The notes beneath the pieces were generated by a model. The model made no database searches. It was not told the DNA's origin and saw only the letters and a program-made list of their open reading frames with translations. Of a DNA stretch of 64,000 nucleotides, positions 41,076 to 50,766 are shown one piece after another. This DNA is from Glutamicibacter sp. PS. Its GTDB lineage: Bacteria > Actinomycetota > Actinomycetes > Actinomycetales > Micrococcaceae. Location: contig JANCMB010000001.1 of the NCBI GenBank assembly GCA_031317595.1, positions 434,001 through 498,000 on the forward strand, read 5' to 3'. A program made the position numbers and the translations under genes. How positions within the stretch are numbered: the first letter of the stretch is position 1; every line of letters starts with the position of its first letter.

Positions 41076-41699
41076 CTAGATTTCCTTCGGGAACTGTGAA
41101 ATTCCGCGCCAAGCTAAACGAGAGATCAGATCGATGGCGGTGTCCATGGAGACCTGCTGTCCGCTTCCGGCCCAGTAGCGGGCGGAAACCTGTGCCAACC
41201 CGGCCAGACCGCGGCCCACGAGCAGTGCCTGCGCCTCGTCGAGGTCGGTGTCGCTGGCAACGACCCGCGAGATGGATTCGGCGAGCATCGAATTGAACCT
41301 TTCGATGCGTTCGGCGATCAGCTCATCGGCGAGCACGTCGGATTCGAAAATGAGTCGATAGGCCTGCGACTCCCGGTTGATGTACCGGTAATAGGTGGCG
41401 ATCGTGTTCAGTACGCGCTGTTGATTATCCTGCGTGGAGAGGATCGCGTCGTTGAGCAGATCGCTGAAGTCGGCGAGGTGGGCGTCGAGCAATGCCAAGT
41501 AGAGCTCGCGCTTGCCGGGGAAGTGCTGGTAGAGGACTGGTTTAGAGACGGTGGCGACGTCGGCGATTTCATCCATTGACGCCCCGTGGTAACCGTGGGC
41601 CACAAAAACCTGATGGGCGGCTTCAAGCAGTTGCTTGCGCCGGGCCTCGCGCGGCATCCGGGGAGTCCGTACGGGCCGCGCATCCGAATTCAGTACCAT
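41076..41699 (-). CDS. TetR-family regulator
   Basis: 207 residues from ATG 41699. N-terminal helix-turn-helix (QLLEAAHQVFVAHGYHGASMDEIADVATVSKPVLYQHFPGKRELY) and a helical ligand/dimer domain. Homologue of Rv3208. Upstream of the DUF3107 gene with a 69-base gap. Regulon unknown; ligand unknown. Confidence 0.9.
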   Translation of the reverse strand: MVLNSDARPVRTPRMPREARRKQLLEAAHQVFVAHGYHGASMDEIADVATVSKPVLYQHFPGKRELYLALLDAHLADFSDLLNDAILSTQDNQQRVLNTIATYYRYINRESQAYRLIFESDVLADELIAERIERFNSMLAESISRVVASDTDLDEAQALLVGRGLAGLAQVSARYWAGSGQQVSMDTAIDLISRLAWRGISQFPKEI

Positions 41700-41852
41700 C
41701 ACCTTGGCCTTCCACCAGCGAGTCATCGTGAGTCCACCAAGACGTGGGAGCCGTCTTTAGCAGACCACTTCCCAGTAGTATTTCACGCCTATCGATGGTT
41801 CAGGGGTATTGCCGCCCGAAAAATTGCGCGATTACCGAGCGGGAGCGCAGAT

Positions 41853-43187
41853 CTACGCGCTGCGGTCCTGCCGCAAAACCGGGCATCCGGCCACGGTCTG
41901 CTCGTCGACCCGCTGTTCGGCGGGTGCCGCCGGCGACTGCGGTGCGCTCAAATCCAAACCGTAGAGCGTTTCCAGCGCGGCGACATAGTCCTCGGTCCGT
42001 CCCTCGGAGGCCAGTTCGCGGGCACGCACCGTGGGAACGTGCAAAAGCTGGCGCACCATGCGACGCATGGCGAGTTCGACTTCCTCCGCGGCGGCCGAGC
42101 AACCGTGCTGGGAACGCACCTTGGCGACCTCAGTCTCCAGGACCTGCTGGGTGTGGCGGCGCAGCGCAACGATGGCGTGATCCGCCTCGCGCTCGCGCTG
42201 CAGCGCGGAAAATTCTGCTGCGGCACGATCGACAATGCGCTGCGCTTGATGCACTGCCAAGGCCTGCTCATCCGGTGCGGCCATGCGCACCGATTCCAGG
42301 GTGATCAGATCCACCTCGGGCAGGTCGGCCAGTTGCGGGTCAAAGTCGTGAGTCAGCGCCATATCGATGGCGATCAGTGGCTGGTCCCCGCGGCGTAGCG
42401 CCGCGAGATGATCCACGGTGAGCTGGGTGCCACCGCCGGAACAACCAATGATGATATCGGCCTGGCGCAGGGCCTGCGGGAGTTGCTCGAAGCTCAACGC
42501 GGTCCCGCCGCGCTGCTCGGTGAAACCGGCGGCGCGTCCCGAATTGGAGTACACGCTGATGTGCTTGGCACCGCGTTCCTTGAGCAACGCCATGGTGGCC
42601 CCCGCGTAGGAACCGGTGCCGAACAGGACGATTTCCTGTTCGCCGAACGCACGGGCCGGGCCCATGAGATCTTCGGCCAGATCCAAGGCAACCGAAACCA
42701 CGGATTTACCCTGGGTGCCTAAGGTGGTGTTGGCGCCCACGTCTTTTGCGGCGCGAGTGGCGTGCTGAAAGAGGCGGGTCAGGTTTCCGGTGGTGGTTTT
42801 CTGTTGTTGTGCCGCGGTCAGCGCCCGGCGTACCTGGCCGGCGATTTCGCGTTCACCAACCACCGCGGAATCCAGGCCGGCGCCCACCGAGAAGAGGTGG
42901 TCGATGACCTGATCGCCACGGAGGTAGCTGAGCTTGCGGGTCAGGAAGTCTGCGGCCAAGCCGGTGGCCTGGGAAATGTGGGCGATCAGCGTCTGGCGGG
43001 CTGCGTTGGGGTCCTGCGCGTCGGCGTACACCTCGAAACGGTTGCAGGTGGCCAGCACCACGAGGCCGTCGATGGTCCCGGGCGATGTGCGGGACGCGAC
43101 GGCCAGCCCGTCGGCCGAGGCGCTCAGTTGGGCCACGGTCTCAAGATCGAGCTGCGAATGCGATGCGACAAGAGATAAAAAAACCAC
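41853..43187 (-). CDS. hemA: glutamyl-tRNA reductase HemA
   Basis: 444 residues from GTG 43187 (MVFLSLVASHSQLDL). It reduces the glutamate of glutamyl-tRNAGlu to glutamate-1-semialdehyde with NADPH, the first committed step of tetrapyrrole synthesis in the C5 pathway. The catalytic cysteine is Cys48 in LATCNRFEVY; the NADPH domain has VVLFGTGSYAGAT-like GTGSYAG. The C-terminal ~30 residues are Pro/Ala-rich. The longer frame to 43226 lacks a start signal. Divergent from hemE. Confidence 0.94.
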   Translation of the reverse strand: MVFLSLVASHSQLDLETVAQLSASADGLAVASRTSPGTIDGLVVLATCNRFEVYADAQDPNAARQTLIAHISQATGLAADFLTRKLSYLRGDQVIDHLFSVGAGLDSAVVGEREIAGQVRRALTAAQQQKTTTGNLTRLFQHATRAAKDVGANTTLGTQGKSVVSVALDLAEDLMGPARAFGEQEIVLFGTGSYAGATMALLKERGAKHISVYSNSGRAAGFTEQRGGTALSFEQLPQALRQADIIIGCSGGGTQLTVDHLAALRRGDQPLIAIDMALTHDFDPQLADLPEVDLITLESVRMAAPDEQALAVHQAQRIVDRAAAEFSALQREREADHAIVALRRHTQQVLETEVAKVRSQHGCSAAAEEVELAMRRMVRQLLHVPTVRARELASEGRTEDYVAALETLYGLDLSAPQSPAAPAEQRVDEQTVAGCPVLRQDRSA

Positions 43188-43336
43188 AGTGAGCCCAGAA
43201 TACGACGTTTCGTTCAGCGTGAACAACGCAGGACTACCTAAGATCGCGGTGATTTAGCGGGTAATCTTGCTCACCTGTGGGCCGCGCCACGACGTCACGA
43301 TGGGCTTTTATGGGCGAAGATTGGCAGAATTGAGCC

Positions 43337-44392
43337 ATGACCTTGCCGAAGAACCATCCCCTGCTTGACGGGCGTACCGCAGACTCCGCACTGATCCAGT
43401 CCCTTCGAGGCGGGACCCCGTCCCACCAGCCGGTGTGGTTCATGCGCCAGGCTGGCCGCTCCCTGCCCGAGTACCTGAAGCTACGCGAGGGCGTGAGCAT
43501 GTTGGACTCCTGCCTTGATCCGGCGATGGCCAGCGAAATCACCCTGCAGCCGGTGCGTCGTCATAAGGTCGACGCCGGCATCTTCTTCTCCGACATTGTG
43601 ATCCCGCTGCGTCTGGCCGGGATCGGCGTCGACATTGTCCCCGGGGTGGGCCCGGTGCTCGATACCCCGATTCGCACCGCCGAGCAGGTGGCCGCGCTGC
43701 CGGAAGTCACCGAGCAGTCGCTGGCACCAATCCGTGAAGCCGTGGCGCTGACCGTCGAGCAGTTGGGCTCCACTCCGCTGATTGGCTTTGCCGGGGCACC
43801 TTTCACGGTGGCGGCCTACATGGTGGAGGGGCGCCCCAGCCGCGACCACCTCGGGCCGCGCACCTTGATGCACGCCCACCCGGAGGTCTGGGACGGGCTG
43901 ATGCGTTGGGCGGCGAAGGCCTCCGGCGTGTTCCTGCGCGCACAGGTTGAGGCCGGCGCGTCGGCCGCCCAGCTCTTCGACTCCTGGGCCGGATCCCTGT
44001 CCCTGCCCGACTACGAAAAGTACGTGGCTCCCTACTCCAAGCTGGCCTTGGACATGGTGCGCGATACCGGGGTGCCGCTGGTTCACTTTGGCACCGGCAC
44101 CGGTGAGCTCCTTGGTGCCATGCGTGATGTGGGGGTCGACGCCGTGGGCGTGGACTACCGGATCCCGCTGCCCACCGCCATTGAGCGGATCGGACCGAAG
44201 CATGCCGTGCAGGGCAATATCGACCCGGCCTTGCTCACCGCACCGTGGGAGGTGCTCGAGGCGCATGTGCGTGAAGTGGTCGCCGCCGGGCAGCAGGCCC
44301 ACGGTTACGTCGCCAATCTGGGCCATGGCGTGCCGCCGAGCACCGACCCCACCGTGCTGACCCGTGTGGTTGAGCTCATTCACTCGCTGTAG
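43337..44392 (+). CDS. hemE: uroporphyrinogen decarboxylase HemE
   Basis: 351 residues. It decarboxylates uroporphyrinogen III four times to coproporphyrinogen III. The WFMRQAGRSLPEY motif (substrate-binding Arg and Asp region) and FAGAPFTVAAYMVEG match the family; the C-terminal GHGVPPSTDP is conserved. First gene of the plus-strand haem operon, ~150 bases from the divergent hemA start. cgoX follows ~100 bases downstream. Confidence 0.96.
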   Translation: MTLPKNHPLLDGRTADSALIQSLRGGTPSHQPVWFMRQAGRSLPEYLKLREGVSMLDSCLDPAMASEITLQPVRRHKVDAGIFFSDIVIPLRLAGIGVDIVPGVGPVLDTPIRTAEQVAALPEVTEQSLAPIREAVALTVEQLGSTPLIGFAGAPFTVAAYMVEGRPSRDHLGPRTLMHAHPEVWDGLMRWAAKASGVFLRAQVEAGASAAQLFDSWAGSLSLPDYEKYVAPYSKLALDMVRDTGVPLVHFGTGTGELLGAMRDVGVDAVGVDYRIPLPTAIERIGPKHAVQGNIDPALLTAPWEVLEAHVREVVAAGQQAHGYVANLGHGVPPSTDPTVLTRVVELIHSL

Positions 44393-44494
44393 TTCGGCGG
44401 TACTAAGCTAAGTGCAACAGGCAATTTCGCTTCTCACCGGCCACCTTGCAGCAGCCTACGGGGCCGGGGAGAAACTTCGAGGAAGGGTGCGCGC

Positions 44495-46039
44495 ATGACG
44501 AGCCAGGACAAGCGAACCTCCGAGCATAAGCAGCCGCGGCAGGCCGCCGCCCACGCGCTGCGTCTATTGGAGAAGGTGCGCGCCGCCGCCGAAACCCGCC
44601 GCCACCCACAAGGCTCCCGTGAAGCCGGGCAGGGTGCGCCGCATGCGGTGGTGATCGGGGGCGGGCTGGCCGGTTTGGTTGCCGCCCGTGACCTGCGCCA
44701 AAGTGGGCACCGGGTCACCGTGCTCGAAGCCAGCGATCGTTTTGGCGGGTGCATTTCGCGCGCCGAGATTGACGGTCTGCCGCTGGACTCGGGGGCCGAG
44801 TCCTTCGCGGTGCGCGGCGGCACGGTGGCGAACTACCTGCGCGAAATGGACCTGGCCGATCGCATTGCTCCCACCAGCGGGGCCACCGCTTGGCTTGTGC
44901 AGGGCAAGGACGAGGCGGTACGCGCCCACCCACTGCCGGCCACCGCACTGCTGGGCATTCCCGCCCACCTGCGTGGCGAGGGGCTTCGCGAGCTCATCGG
45001 GCGGGCCGCCGCGGTGCGCGCGGCCACCGACCTGGTCACCCCGATCCCGCGGAACTGGGCGACCAAGCCGTTGACCGTGGCCGAAGTGGTGCGCCAGCGC
45101 ATGGGCAGCGCGGTGCTCGAACAGCTGGTCACCCCGGTGGTCGCCGGGGTGTATTCCACCGACCCAAGCGAACTGGATCTGGATCTAGCGGCCCCCGACC
45201 TGCGTCCGGCCATGCTCGAGACCGGGTCGCTGGCTAAGGCCGTGGCCCAGCTGCAGCAGGATGCCCCGGCCGGCTCACGCGTGGCCGGGATCGAGGGCGG
45301 GATCTACAGTCTCATCGAGTCGCTGGTGGACCACTTGCATCAGGCCGGTGCGCTGCTGGTCCCCAATGCCACGGTGGATCGCATCGAATACCGGGAGGAT
45401 CAGCCGCTGCCCTTCGCGGTGAGCGTGCATGGCGAGCCGGTAGCCGCAGACCGGGTGGTGCTCGCCGTCGAAACACAGCCGGCCCTGGAACTGCTTGAAG
45501 GACTTGGCCGGGAGTTGCCCGGAGCCGACGAACAGCGCAGCAACGCCATCGCCTTGGCGATTTTGCTGGTGGATAAGCCCGAGCTGGACGACGCCCCACG
45601 CGGTTCGGGGGCGCTGGTGAACGAGTCGGCGCCGGTGCGCGCCAAGGCGTTGACCCATGCCACCGCGAAATGGCCGTGGTTGGCCGAACAGACCGGCCCG
45701 GGCACCCACGTGGTGCGGCTGTCCTACGGCCGCATCGGGCAGCCCGACGAGCTGGTCGCCACCGGTAGCGACGGCCAACTGATCGAACAGGCCGTCAAAG
45801 ACGCCTCAAAGATTCTAGGTGTTGAATTAACCGAAGATGATGTGCTGGGTAGCCATGTGCAACGCTTCAGCGATGTGGTGCCCCTGCAGGGCCCGGCCGC
45901 TGCCAAGCGCCGCGCCGTGGTGGCTCAGATTGAGAAGGATTACCCCGGACTTGCCGTGACCGGCGCCTGGGTGGCGGGGACCGGACTGGCCCGCGTCATC
46001 GCCCACGCGCGTTCGGCCGTGGCGCTCAGCGTCAGCTAA
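44495..46039 (+). CDS. cgoX: coproporphyrinogen III oxidase CgoX (HemY/HemG type)
   Basis: 514 residues. FAD-dependent oxidase of the protoporphyrinogen-oxidase superfamily; in the actinobacterial coproporphyrin-dependent pathway it oxidises coproporphyrinogen III to coproporphyrin III with O2. FAD motif GGGLAG at 55-60 and the end VTGAWVAGTGLARVIAHARSA. About 50 extra N-terminal residues precede the FAD motif. Often annotated hemG/hemY. It sits between hemE and hemQ as expected. Confidence 0.92.
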   Translation: MTSQDKRTSEHKQPRQAAAHALRLLEKVRAAAETRRHPQGSREAGQGAPHAVVIGGGLAGLVAARDLRQSGHRVTVLEASDRFGGCISRAEIDGLPLDSGAESFAVRGGTVANYLREMDLADRIAPTSGATAWLVQGKDEAVRAHPLPATALLGIPAHLRGEGLRELIGRAAAVRAATDLVTPIPRNWATKPLTVAEVVRQRMGSAVLEQLVTPVVAGVYSTDPSELDLDLAAPDLRPAMLETGSLAKAVAQLQQDAPAGSRVAGIEGGIYSLIESLVDHLHQAGALLVPNATVDRIEYREDQPLPFAVSVHGEPVAADRVVLAVETQPALELLEGLGRELPGADEQRSNAIALAILLVDKPELDDAPRGSGALVNESAPVRAKALTHATAKWPWLAEQTGPGTHVVRLSYGRIGQPDELVATGSDGQLIEQAVKDASKILGVELTEDDVLGSHVQRFSDVVPLQGPAAAKRRAVVAQIEKDYPGLAVTGAWVAGTGLARVIAHARSAVALSVS

Positions 46040-46080
46040 GCACCACACCGGAGCCCAAGAAAGTTGAGAAGGAGCAGGAA

Positions 46081-46800
46081 TTGAGTCAGCCAGTCGAGCA
46101 CAACTCACCGGTAATCCGCGACCGCGAAGCCGCGGGTGAGAACCCGACGATGTACTACACGCTGTGGACGGTGTTTAAGCGGGCCGCCGCCATTGAGCCG
46201 GAGTCCTCGGCGGCAACGGACTTCCAGAGCCTGTGCGAGTCCCTGGCCGCCGAGTCGGTGACCGTGCGCGGTCTCTACGACGTCTCCGGCATGCGGGCCG
46301 ACGCCGATGTGATGGTTTGGATCCACGGTCCGGCCGCCGAACTGTTGCAGGCGGCCATGCGCCAGATTCGTCGTAGCTCCCTGTTCGACGGCACCGAGAT
46401 CGCCTACTCGACGATGGCGGTGCACCGCGAAGCAGAATTCGCCAAGGACCACTCGCCGGCCTTCGCCCGCGGTGTGGCGGCCAAGGAATGGATGACCGTC
46501 TACCCCTTCGTGCGTTCGCACGACTGGTACACCATGGACCCGGCGGCCCGCGGCAAGATGCTGCGCGACCACGGCATCCTGGGTCGTGAATTCCCGACCG
46601 TGCTGGCCAACACCGTGGCGGCATTCTCCTTCAGCGACTACGAATGGCAGGTCTGTTTGGAGGCCGACGACATGATCGACCTCGTCGACATGATGCGCCA
46701 CCTGCGCTACACCGAAGCCCGCCACCATGTGCGGGAGGAGACCCCGTTCTACACCGGCCGACGCATCAGCGCCGACGAGGTACTTGAGGTGCTCAAGTGA
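46081..46800 (+). CDS. hemQ: coproheme decarboxylase HemQ/ChdC
   Basis: 239 residues. It decarboxylates coprohaem III to haem b with H2O2, final step of the pathway. Motifs YPFVRSHDWY (Tyr141 is the probable catalytic tyrosine, by analogy), His164 in MLRDHGILGRE (haem ligand), and EWQVCLEADDMIDLVDMMRHLRYTEARHHVREETPFYTG. Start is TTG 46081, with GAAGGAGC ~7 bases before. Its stop overlaps the GTG of the ferrochelatase gene. Confidence 0.94.
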   Translation: MSQPVEHNSPVIRDREAAGENPTMYYTLWTVFKRAAAIEPESSAATDFQSLCESLAAESVTVRGLYDVSGMRADADVMVWIHGPAAELLQAAMRQIRRSSLFDGTEIAYSTMAVHREAEFAKDHSPAFARGVAAKEWMTVYPFVRSHDWYTMDPAARGKMLRDHGILGREFPTVLANTVAAFSFSDYEWQVCLEADDMIDLVDMMRHLRYTEARHHVREETPFYTGRRISADEVLEVLK

Positions 46801-47993
46801 GTATTCCCGCCCCTAGCCTCTCCGCGGGCACCCAGCTACCGGCCAAGGATTACGACGCCCTGTTGCTCGCCAGTTTCGGCGGGCCCGAGGGGCAGGAGGA
46901 CGTGATCCCGTTCCTGCGCAACGTCACCGCCGGGCGCGGCATCCCCGATGAGCGCCTCGAAGAGGTGGCGGTGCACTACCGCACCAACGGCGGCATCTCG
47001 CCGATTAATGCGCAGAACCGCGAACTGATCGCCGCCCTCGAGGCCGAACTGGTGGCCCGCGATATCAAGCTGCCGATCTACTGGGGCAACCGTAACTGGA
47101 AGCCCTTTGTGAACGACACGCTCGAGCAGATCCACGCCGACGGACACCGCAAGGTGCTGTTGCTGGGCACCGGCGCGTACTCCGGGTACTCGGCCTGCCG
47201 CCAGTACCGTGAGGATCTCGGGATGGGGCTGAAAGCCACCGGCCTGGCCGGCGAACTCGAGGTGGATAAGATCCGCCAGTTCTTCGACACCCCGGCCTTC
47301 GTGCAACCCTTCGTCGACTCGCTGGGCCGTTGCCTCGACGAGGTGCGCCAGGAACTCGACGAGGCCGGCAAGACCGAGGGACGCATCAAGATCGTCTTCG
47401 TCACCCACTCCATTCCGCTCTCCGACGCGCAAGCCGCCGGCAACGAGCAGTTGCGCCAGGGGCTGGCCGAAAACCTGTACACCGCCCAGCACCGGGCCGT
47501 GGCCGAGCGCATTCTGGCCCAGGTTCCGCAGGCCGCCGGGCTGGAGCACGAGCTGGTCTACCAGTCGCGTTCCGGCGCACCGCACATTCCATGGTTGGAA
47601 CCGGATATCAACGACGCCCTCGAACAGGACGCCGCGGACCAGGTCGCCGGCGTGGTCGTCGTGCCCATTGGGTTCATCTCCGATCACATGGAGGTGCTCT
47701 GGGACCTAGACACCGAGGCCAAGGACACCTGCGCAGAGCTGGGCCTGGCCTTCCGCCGGGCCAACACTCCAGGCACCCACCGTGCCTTCGTGTCCGGGCT
47801 CGTGGATCTGATCGAAGAACGGCTGCTTGGCCCCGACGGGCAGCCGCGGCGCAATGGGCGCGTATCAGAGGTAAGCCTCGGCCCGTGGTTCGACGCCTGC
47901 CAGCCCGGCTGCTGCATCAAGCCAGCCGCCGATGGAAGCCTGCGCGATACCATCGCCGCGGTCGACGCGACCGTTGTGGGTTGTTCGTCGTGA
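46797..47993 (+). CDS. cpfC: coproporphyrin ferrochelatase CpfC (HemH)
   Basis: 398 residues. It inserts Fe2+ into coproporphyrin III. Active-site histidine 204 in FVTHSIP and the Glu of SDHMEVLWDLD. Cysteines at 134 (YSACRQY) and 368, 372, 373 (FDACQPGCC) are placed to bind a [2Fe-2S] cluster, as known for actinobacterial ferrochelatases. GTGA overlap with hemQ. Cytoplasmic/membrane-associated. Confidence 0.95.
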   Translation: MSIPAPSLSAGTQLPAKDYDALLLASFGGPEGQEDVIPFLRNVTAGRGIPDERLEEVAVHYRTNGGISPINAQNRELIAALEAELVARDIKLPIYWGNRNWKPFVNDTLEQIHADGHRKVLLLGTGAYSGYSACRQYREDLGMGLKATGLAGELEVDKIRQFFDTPAFVQPFVDSLGRCLDEVRQELDEAGKTEGRIKIVFVTHSIPLSDAQAAGNEQLRQGLAENLYTAQHRAVAERILAQVPQAAGLEHELVYQSRSGAPHIPWLEPDINDALEQDAADQVAGVVVVPIGFISDHMEVLWDLDTEAKDTCAELGLAFRRANTPGTHRAFVSGLVDLIEERLLGPDGQPRRNGRVSEVSLGPWFDACQPGCCIKPAADGSLRDTIAAVDATVVGCSS

Positions 47994-48964
47994 GTGCCAG
48001 CTTCACCGTCGGCACCCGCGCCAGCCAGCTGGCCACGACACAGACCGCTTGGGCCGCCGACCAGCTCGCCCAACTGTCCGGGCTCAGCGTGCACACCGAA
48101 CTGGTGCGGACCGAGGGAGATGTGGTTACCGGTCCGCTCTCGCAGCTCGGCGGCACCGGGGTGTTCGCGGCCGCACTACGCCAGCACCTGCTGGCCGGCG
48201 GCTGCCACTTGGCGGTGCACTCGCTGAAGGACCTGCCCACGGCCCAGCCCGAACCGCTACTGATCGCCGCGATCCCGCCGCGTGAGGATGTGCGCGACGC
48301 ACTCTGCGCCCGCGACGGTCTGACGCTGGCGCAGCTCCCGCAGGGCGCAAAGGTGGGCACCGGTTCGCCGCGCCGCGCCGCGCAGCTACTGGCGCACCGC
48401 CCCGACCTGAAAGTTGTGGACATCCGCGGCAATGTGCCCACCCGCCTGGGCCGGGTGGCCGGGGTGGGGGATACCCACGACGACGGCAGCGTGGGCCGTC
48501 GCGTGCAGGGGGATTTGGACGCGGTGATCCTCGCGGCCGCCGGGCTGCACCGGCTTGGCCTGGGCGGGCATATCACCGACTACCTCGACCCGAGCATTAT
48601 GCTTCCGGCCCCGGGGCAGGGCGCGTTGGCCGTGGAGGTCCGCGCTGGCGGTACCGGCCTGAGCGAATTGGACGCGGCGCTGACCGAGCTCGACGATCAC
48701 GCCACCCGGTGCGAGGTGACCGCCGAGCGGGCGCTGTTGGGCACCCTCGAGGCCGGCTGTGCCGCGCCCATTGGCGCGCTGGCCCACTTCACCGAGGACA
48801 CCCTGGTGCTTGAGGCGGTGGCCTGTGATCCGGCCGGCACCGAGGTGCTGCGTCGTAGCGCCAGCGCTCAAGTGCGCACGGTGGCTCAGGCCGCCGAGCT
48901 GGGCGCGGCGTTAGCCGCCACCCTGTTGGCCGACGGCGCGGCCGAACTGGCCGGATTGGCCTGA
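47990..48964 (+). CDS. hemC: hydroxymethylbilane synthase HemC
   Basis: 324 residues. Polymerises four porphobilinogens into hydroxymethylbilane. VHSLKDLPT carries the porphobilinogen-binding Lys/Asp and Cys257 in LEAGCAAP holds the dipyrromethane cofactor. It starts at GTG 47990, overlapping the hemH stop by four bases; a longer frame runs upstream inside hemH and is not coding. Followed by hemD with TTG four bases downstream of the stop. Confidence 0.95.
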   Translation: MSASFTVGTRASQLATTQTAWAADQLAQLSGLSVHTELVRTEGDVVTGPLSQLGGTGVFAAALRQHLLAGGCHLAVHSLKDLPTAQPEPLLIAAIPPREDVRDALCARDGLTLAQLPQGAKVGTGSPRRAAQLLAHRPDLKVVDIRGNVPTRLGRVAGVGDTHDDGSVGRRVQGDLDAVILAAAGLHRLGLGGHITDYLDPSIMLPAPGQGALAVEVRAGGTGLSELDAALTELDDHATRCEVTAERALLGTLEAGCAAPIGALAHFTEDTLVLEAVACDPAGTEVLRRSASAQVRTVAQAAELGAALAATLLADGAAELAGLA

Positions 48965-48967
48965 GCC

Positions 48968-49783
48968 TTGGGACGCACGGTGCTCTTTCTGCGCCCGACC
49001 CGGCGGGCAGCGTCGACCCTACAGCAGCTTTCGGCGCGTGGGATCGCCGCCCGGTGCCTGCCGTTGATCGGGACGTTCTGGCCGCCGGATACCGGTGCGC
49101 TGGACCGTGCGTTGCGGCGACTGGCCGCCGGGGAATACCAGCAGGTCATGCTCACCTCGGTGAGCACCGTGCAGGTTTTCGCCGAGCGTCTGGCCCACCT
49201 TGGATTGGCCGGTTCCTTGCCGCCGCAGACGCGTTGGGTGGCGGTGGGCGAATCCACGGCCGCGGCCATCACACGGCTGTTGGGTCAACCGGTGGCCTTC
49301 GTCCCGCAACGCCATTCGGCGGCCGGGCTGGTCGCCGAATATGAGCTGCCCGCCGGCTGCCCGGTGCTGTACGCGCATGGCGATCTCGCCTCTCCGGTGC
49401 TCGCCGACGGTCTGCGTGGCTGGGACGCAAAGGTGGATGAGGTCATTGCCTACTTCACCCGGCCGCTACCGCACGATCAGGCCGCCGCGATCGAGCCGCC
49501 GACCATCGAAGACCTGCCGGTCGACGCCTTGGCGCGGAGCGTAGCGGAGAGCCAGGTGATCGTTTTCAGCGCCCCGAGCATCGTGAATCGTTTCCGGGAA
49601 CTGTACGGGAGCACGCTGCCACCGGGAACCCGCACCCTGATGATCGGCCAACCCACCGCGCGAGCCGCGGCCGCGGCGGGACTTCCGAGCGACCTCGTGG
49701 CCGGCAACCCCGATCCGGACTCGCTGATCACAGCCATCGAAGAATTAGTGGGCGCAATGCCCGAGGAGAAAGAAGAATCATGA
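48968..49783 (+). CDS. hemD: uroporphyrinogen-III synthase HemD
   Basis: 271 residues. Closes and inverts ring D of hydroxymethylbilane to uroporphyrinogen III. HemD is poorly conserved, but the pattern fits: TRxA-type start (LRPTRRAAS), an [10 protein letters not shown] strand, [12 protein letters not shown] and a late SAPSIVNRF...[11 protein letters not shown]. Operon position between hemC and hemB is decisive. TTG start. Its stop overlaps hemB's ATG (ATGA). Confidence 0.9.
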   Translation: MGRTVLFLRPTRRAASTLQQLSARGIAARCLPLIGTFWPPDTGALDRALRRLAAGEYQQVMLTSVSTVQVFAERLAHLGLAGSLPPQTRWVAVGESTAAAITRLLGQPVAFVPQRHSAAGLVAEYELPAGCPVLYAHGDLASPVLADGLRGWDAKVDEVIAYFTRPLPHDQAAAIEPPTIEDLPVDALARSVAESQVIVFSAPSIVNRFRELYGSTLPPGTRTLMIGQPTARAAAAAGLPSDLVAGNPDPDSLITAIEELVGAMPEEKEES

Positions 49784-50766
49784 GCTTTCCGAATCGCCGA
49801 CCTCGCCGACTACGGCAGAACCGGGCAATGCGCTCACTGGTAGCCGAGCATCGGCTTTCACCGGCCCAGCTGATTTTGCCCGCCTTCGTCCGTGAGGGCC
49901 TGAGCGAGCCGAACCCGATCACCTCGATGCCCGGTGTCGTGCAGCACACCATGGATTCCTTGCGCGCCGCCGCCGTGGAGGCTCGCGAGCTAGGTGTCGG
50001 CGGGCTGATGCTCTTCGGTATCCCTGAGGTGCGCGATGCCGTCGGCAGCGCCGGGGTGGCCCCGCAGGGCATTTTGAACCGGGCCATCGCCGCGGTACGC
50101 CAGGAAGTCGGCGATGAGCTGGTGATCATGTCCGACGTCTGCCTAGACGAGTTCACCGATCACGGCCACTGCGGTGTGTTGCGCTCCGATGGCAGCGTGG
50201 ATAACGACGCCACCAACGAAATTTACGCGCAAATGGCGGTGGCGCAGGCCGAGGCCGGGGCTCACGTGCTGGGCCCGTCGGGCATGATGGACGGTCAGGT
50301 TGCGGTGATTCGTGAGGCCTTGGACGCCGCCGGCCGGCAGGACGTGGCGATATTGGCCTACGCGGCGAAGTACGCCTCGGCGTTCTATGGCCCGTTCCGC
50401 GAGGCGGTGGACTCCCAGCTTCAGGGGGACCGGCGCACCTATCAGATGGACGCCTCCAACCGCCGTGAAGCGCTCGTCGAGGTTCAGTCGGATCTCGACG
50501 AGGGCGCCGATATGATCATGGTCAAGCCTGCCATGGGGTACCTGGATATCGTGCGTGAGGTGGCCGATTACAGCCCGGTGCCGGTCTCCGCCTACCAGAT
50601 CTCCGGAGAGTACGCGATGATCGAAGCGGCCGCCGCGAACGGGTGGATTGACCGGCGGGCCGCGATCGAGGAGTCCCTGCTCTCGATTCACCGTGCCGGC
50701 GCACAGCAAATCTTGACCTATTGGGCCAGCGAAGCCGCTGGCTGGCTGAACGAAGGAAAGAAGTAA
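49780..50766 (+). CDS. hemB: delta-aminolevulinic acid dehydratase HemB
   Basis: 328 residues. Condenses two 5-aminolevulinates to porphobilinogen. Schiff-base lysines are Lys197 ([15 protein letters not shown]) and Lys249 (MIMVKPAMG). In the metal site, [14 protein letters not shown] has Cys121, Asp123 and Cys131: the middle cysteine of the Zn form is Asp here, so a Mg2+/mixed-metal dependence is inferred. ATGA overlap with hemD; hemL starts directly after its TAA. Confidence 0.96.
   Translation: MSFPNRRPRRLRQNRAMRSLVAEHRLSPAQLILPAFVREGLSEPNPITSMPGVVQHTMDSLRAAAVEARELGVGGLMLFGIPEVRDAVGSAGVAPQGILNRAIAAVRQEVGDELVIMSDVCLDEFTDHGHCGVLRSDGSVDNDATNEIYAQMAVAQAEAGAHVLGPSGMMDGQVAVIREALDAAGRQDVAILAYAAKYASAFYGPFREAVDSQLQGDRRTYQMDASNRREALVEVQSDLDEGADMIMVKPAMGYLDIVREVADYSPVPVSAYQISGEYAMIEAAAANGWIDRRAAIEESLLSIHRAGAQQILTYWASEAAGWLNEGKK

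Noticed and set aside
47330-47989. N-terminal extension of hemC
   Set aside because: Lies in cpfC in another frame; HemC begins normally at GTG 47990.
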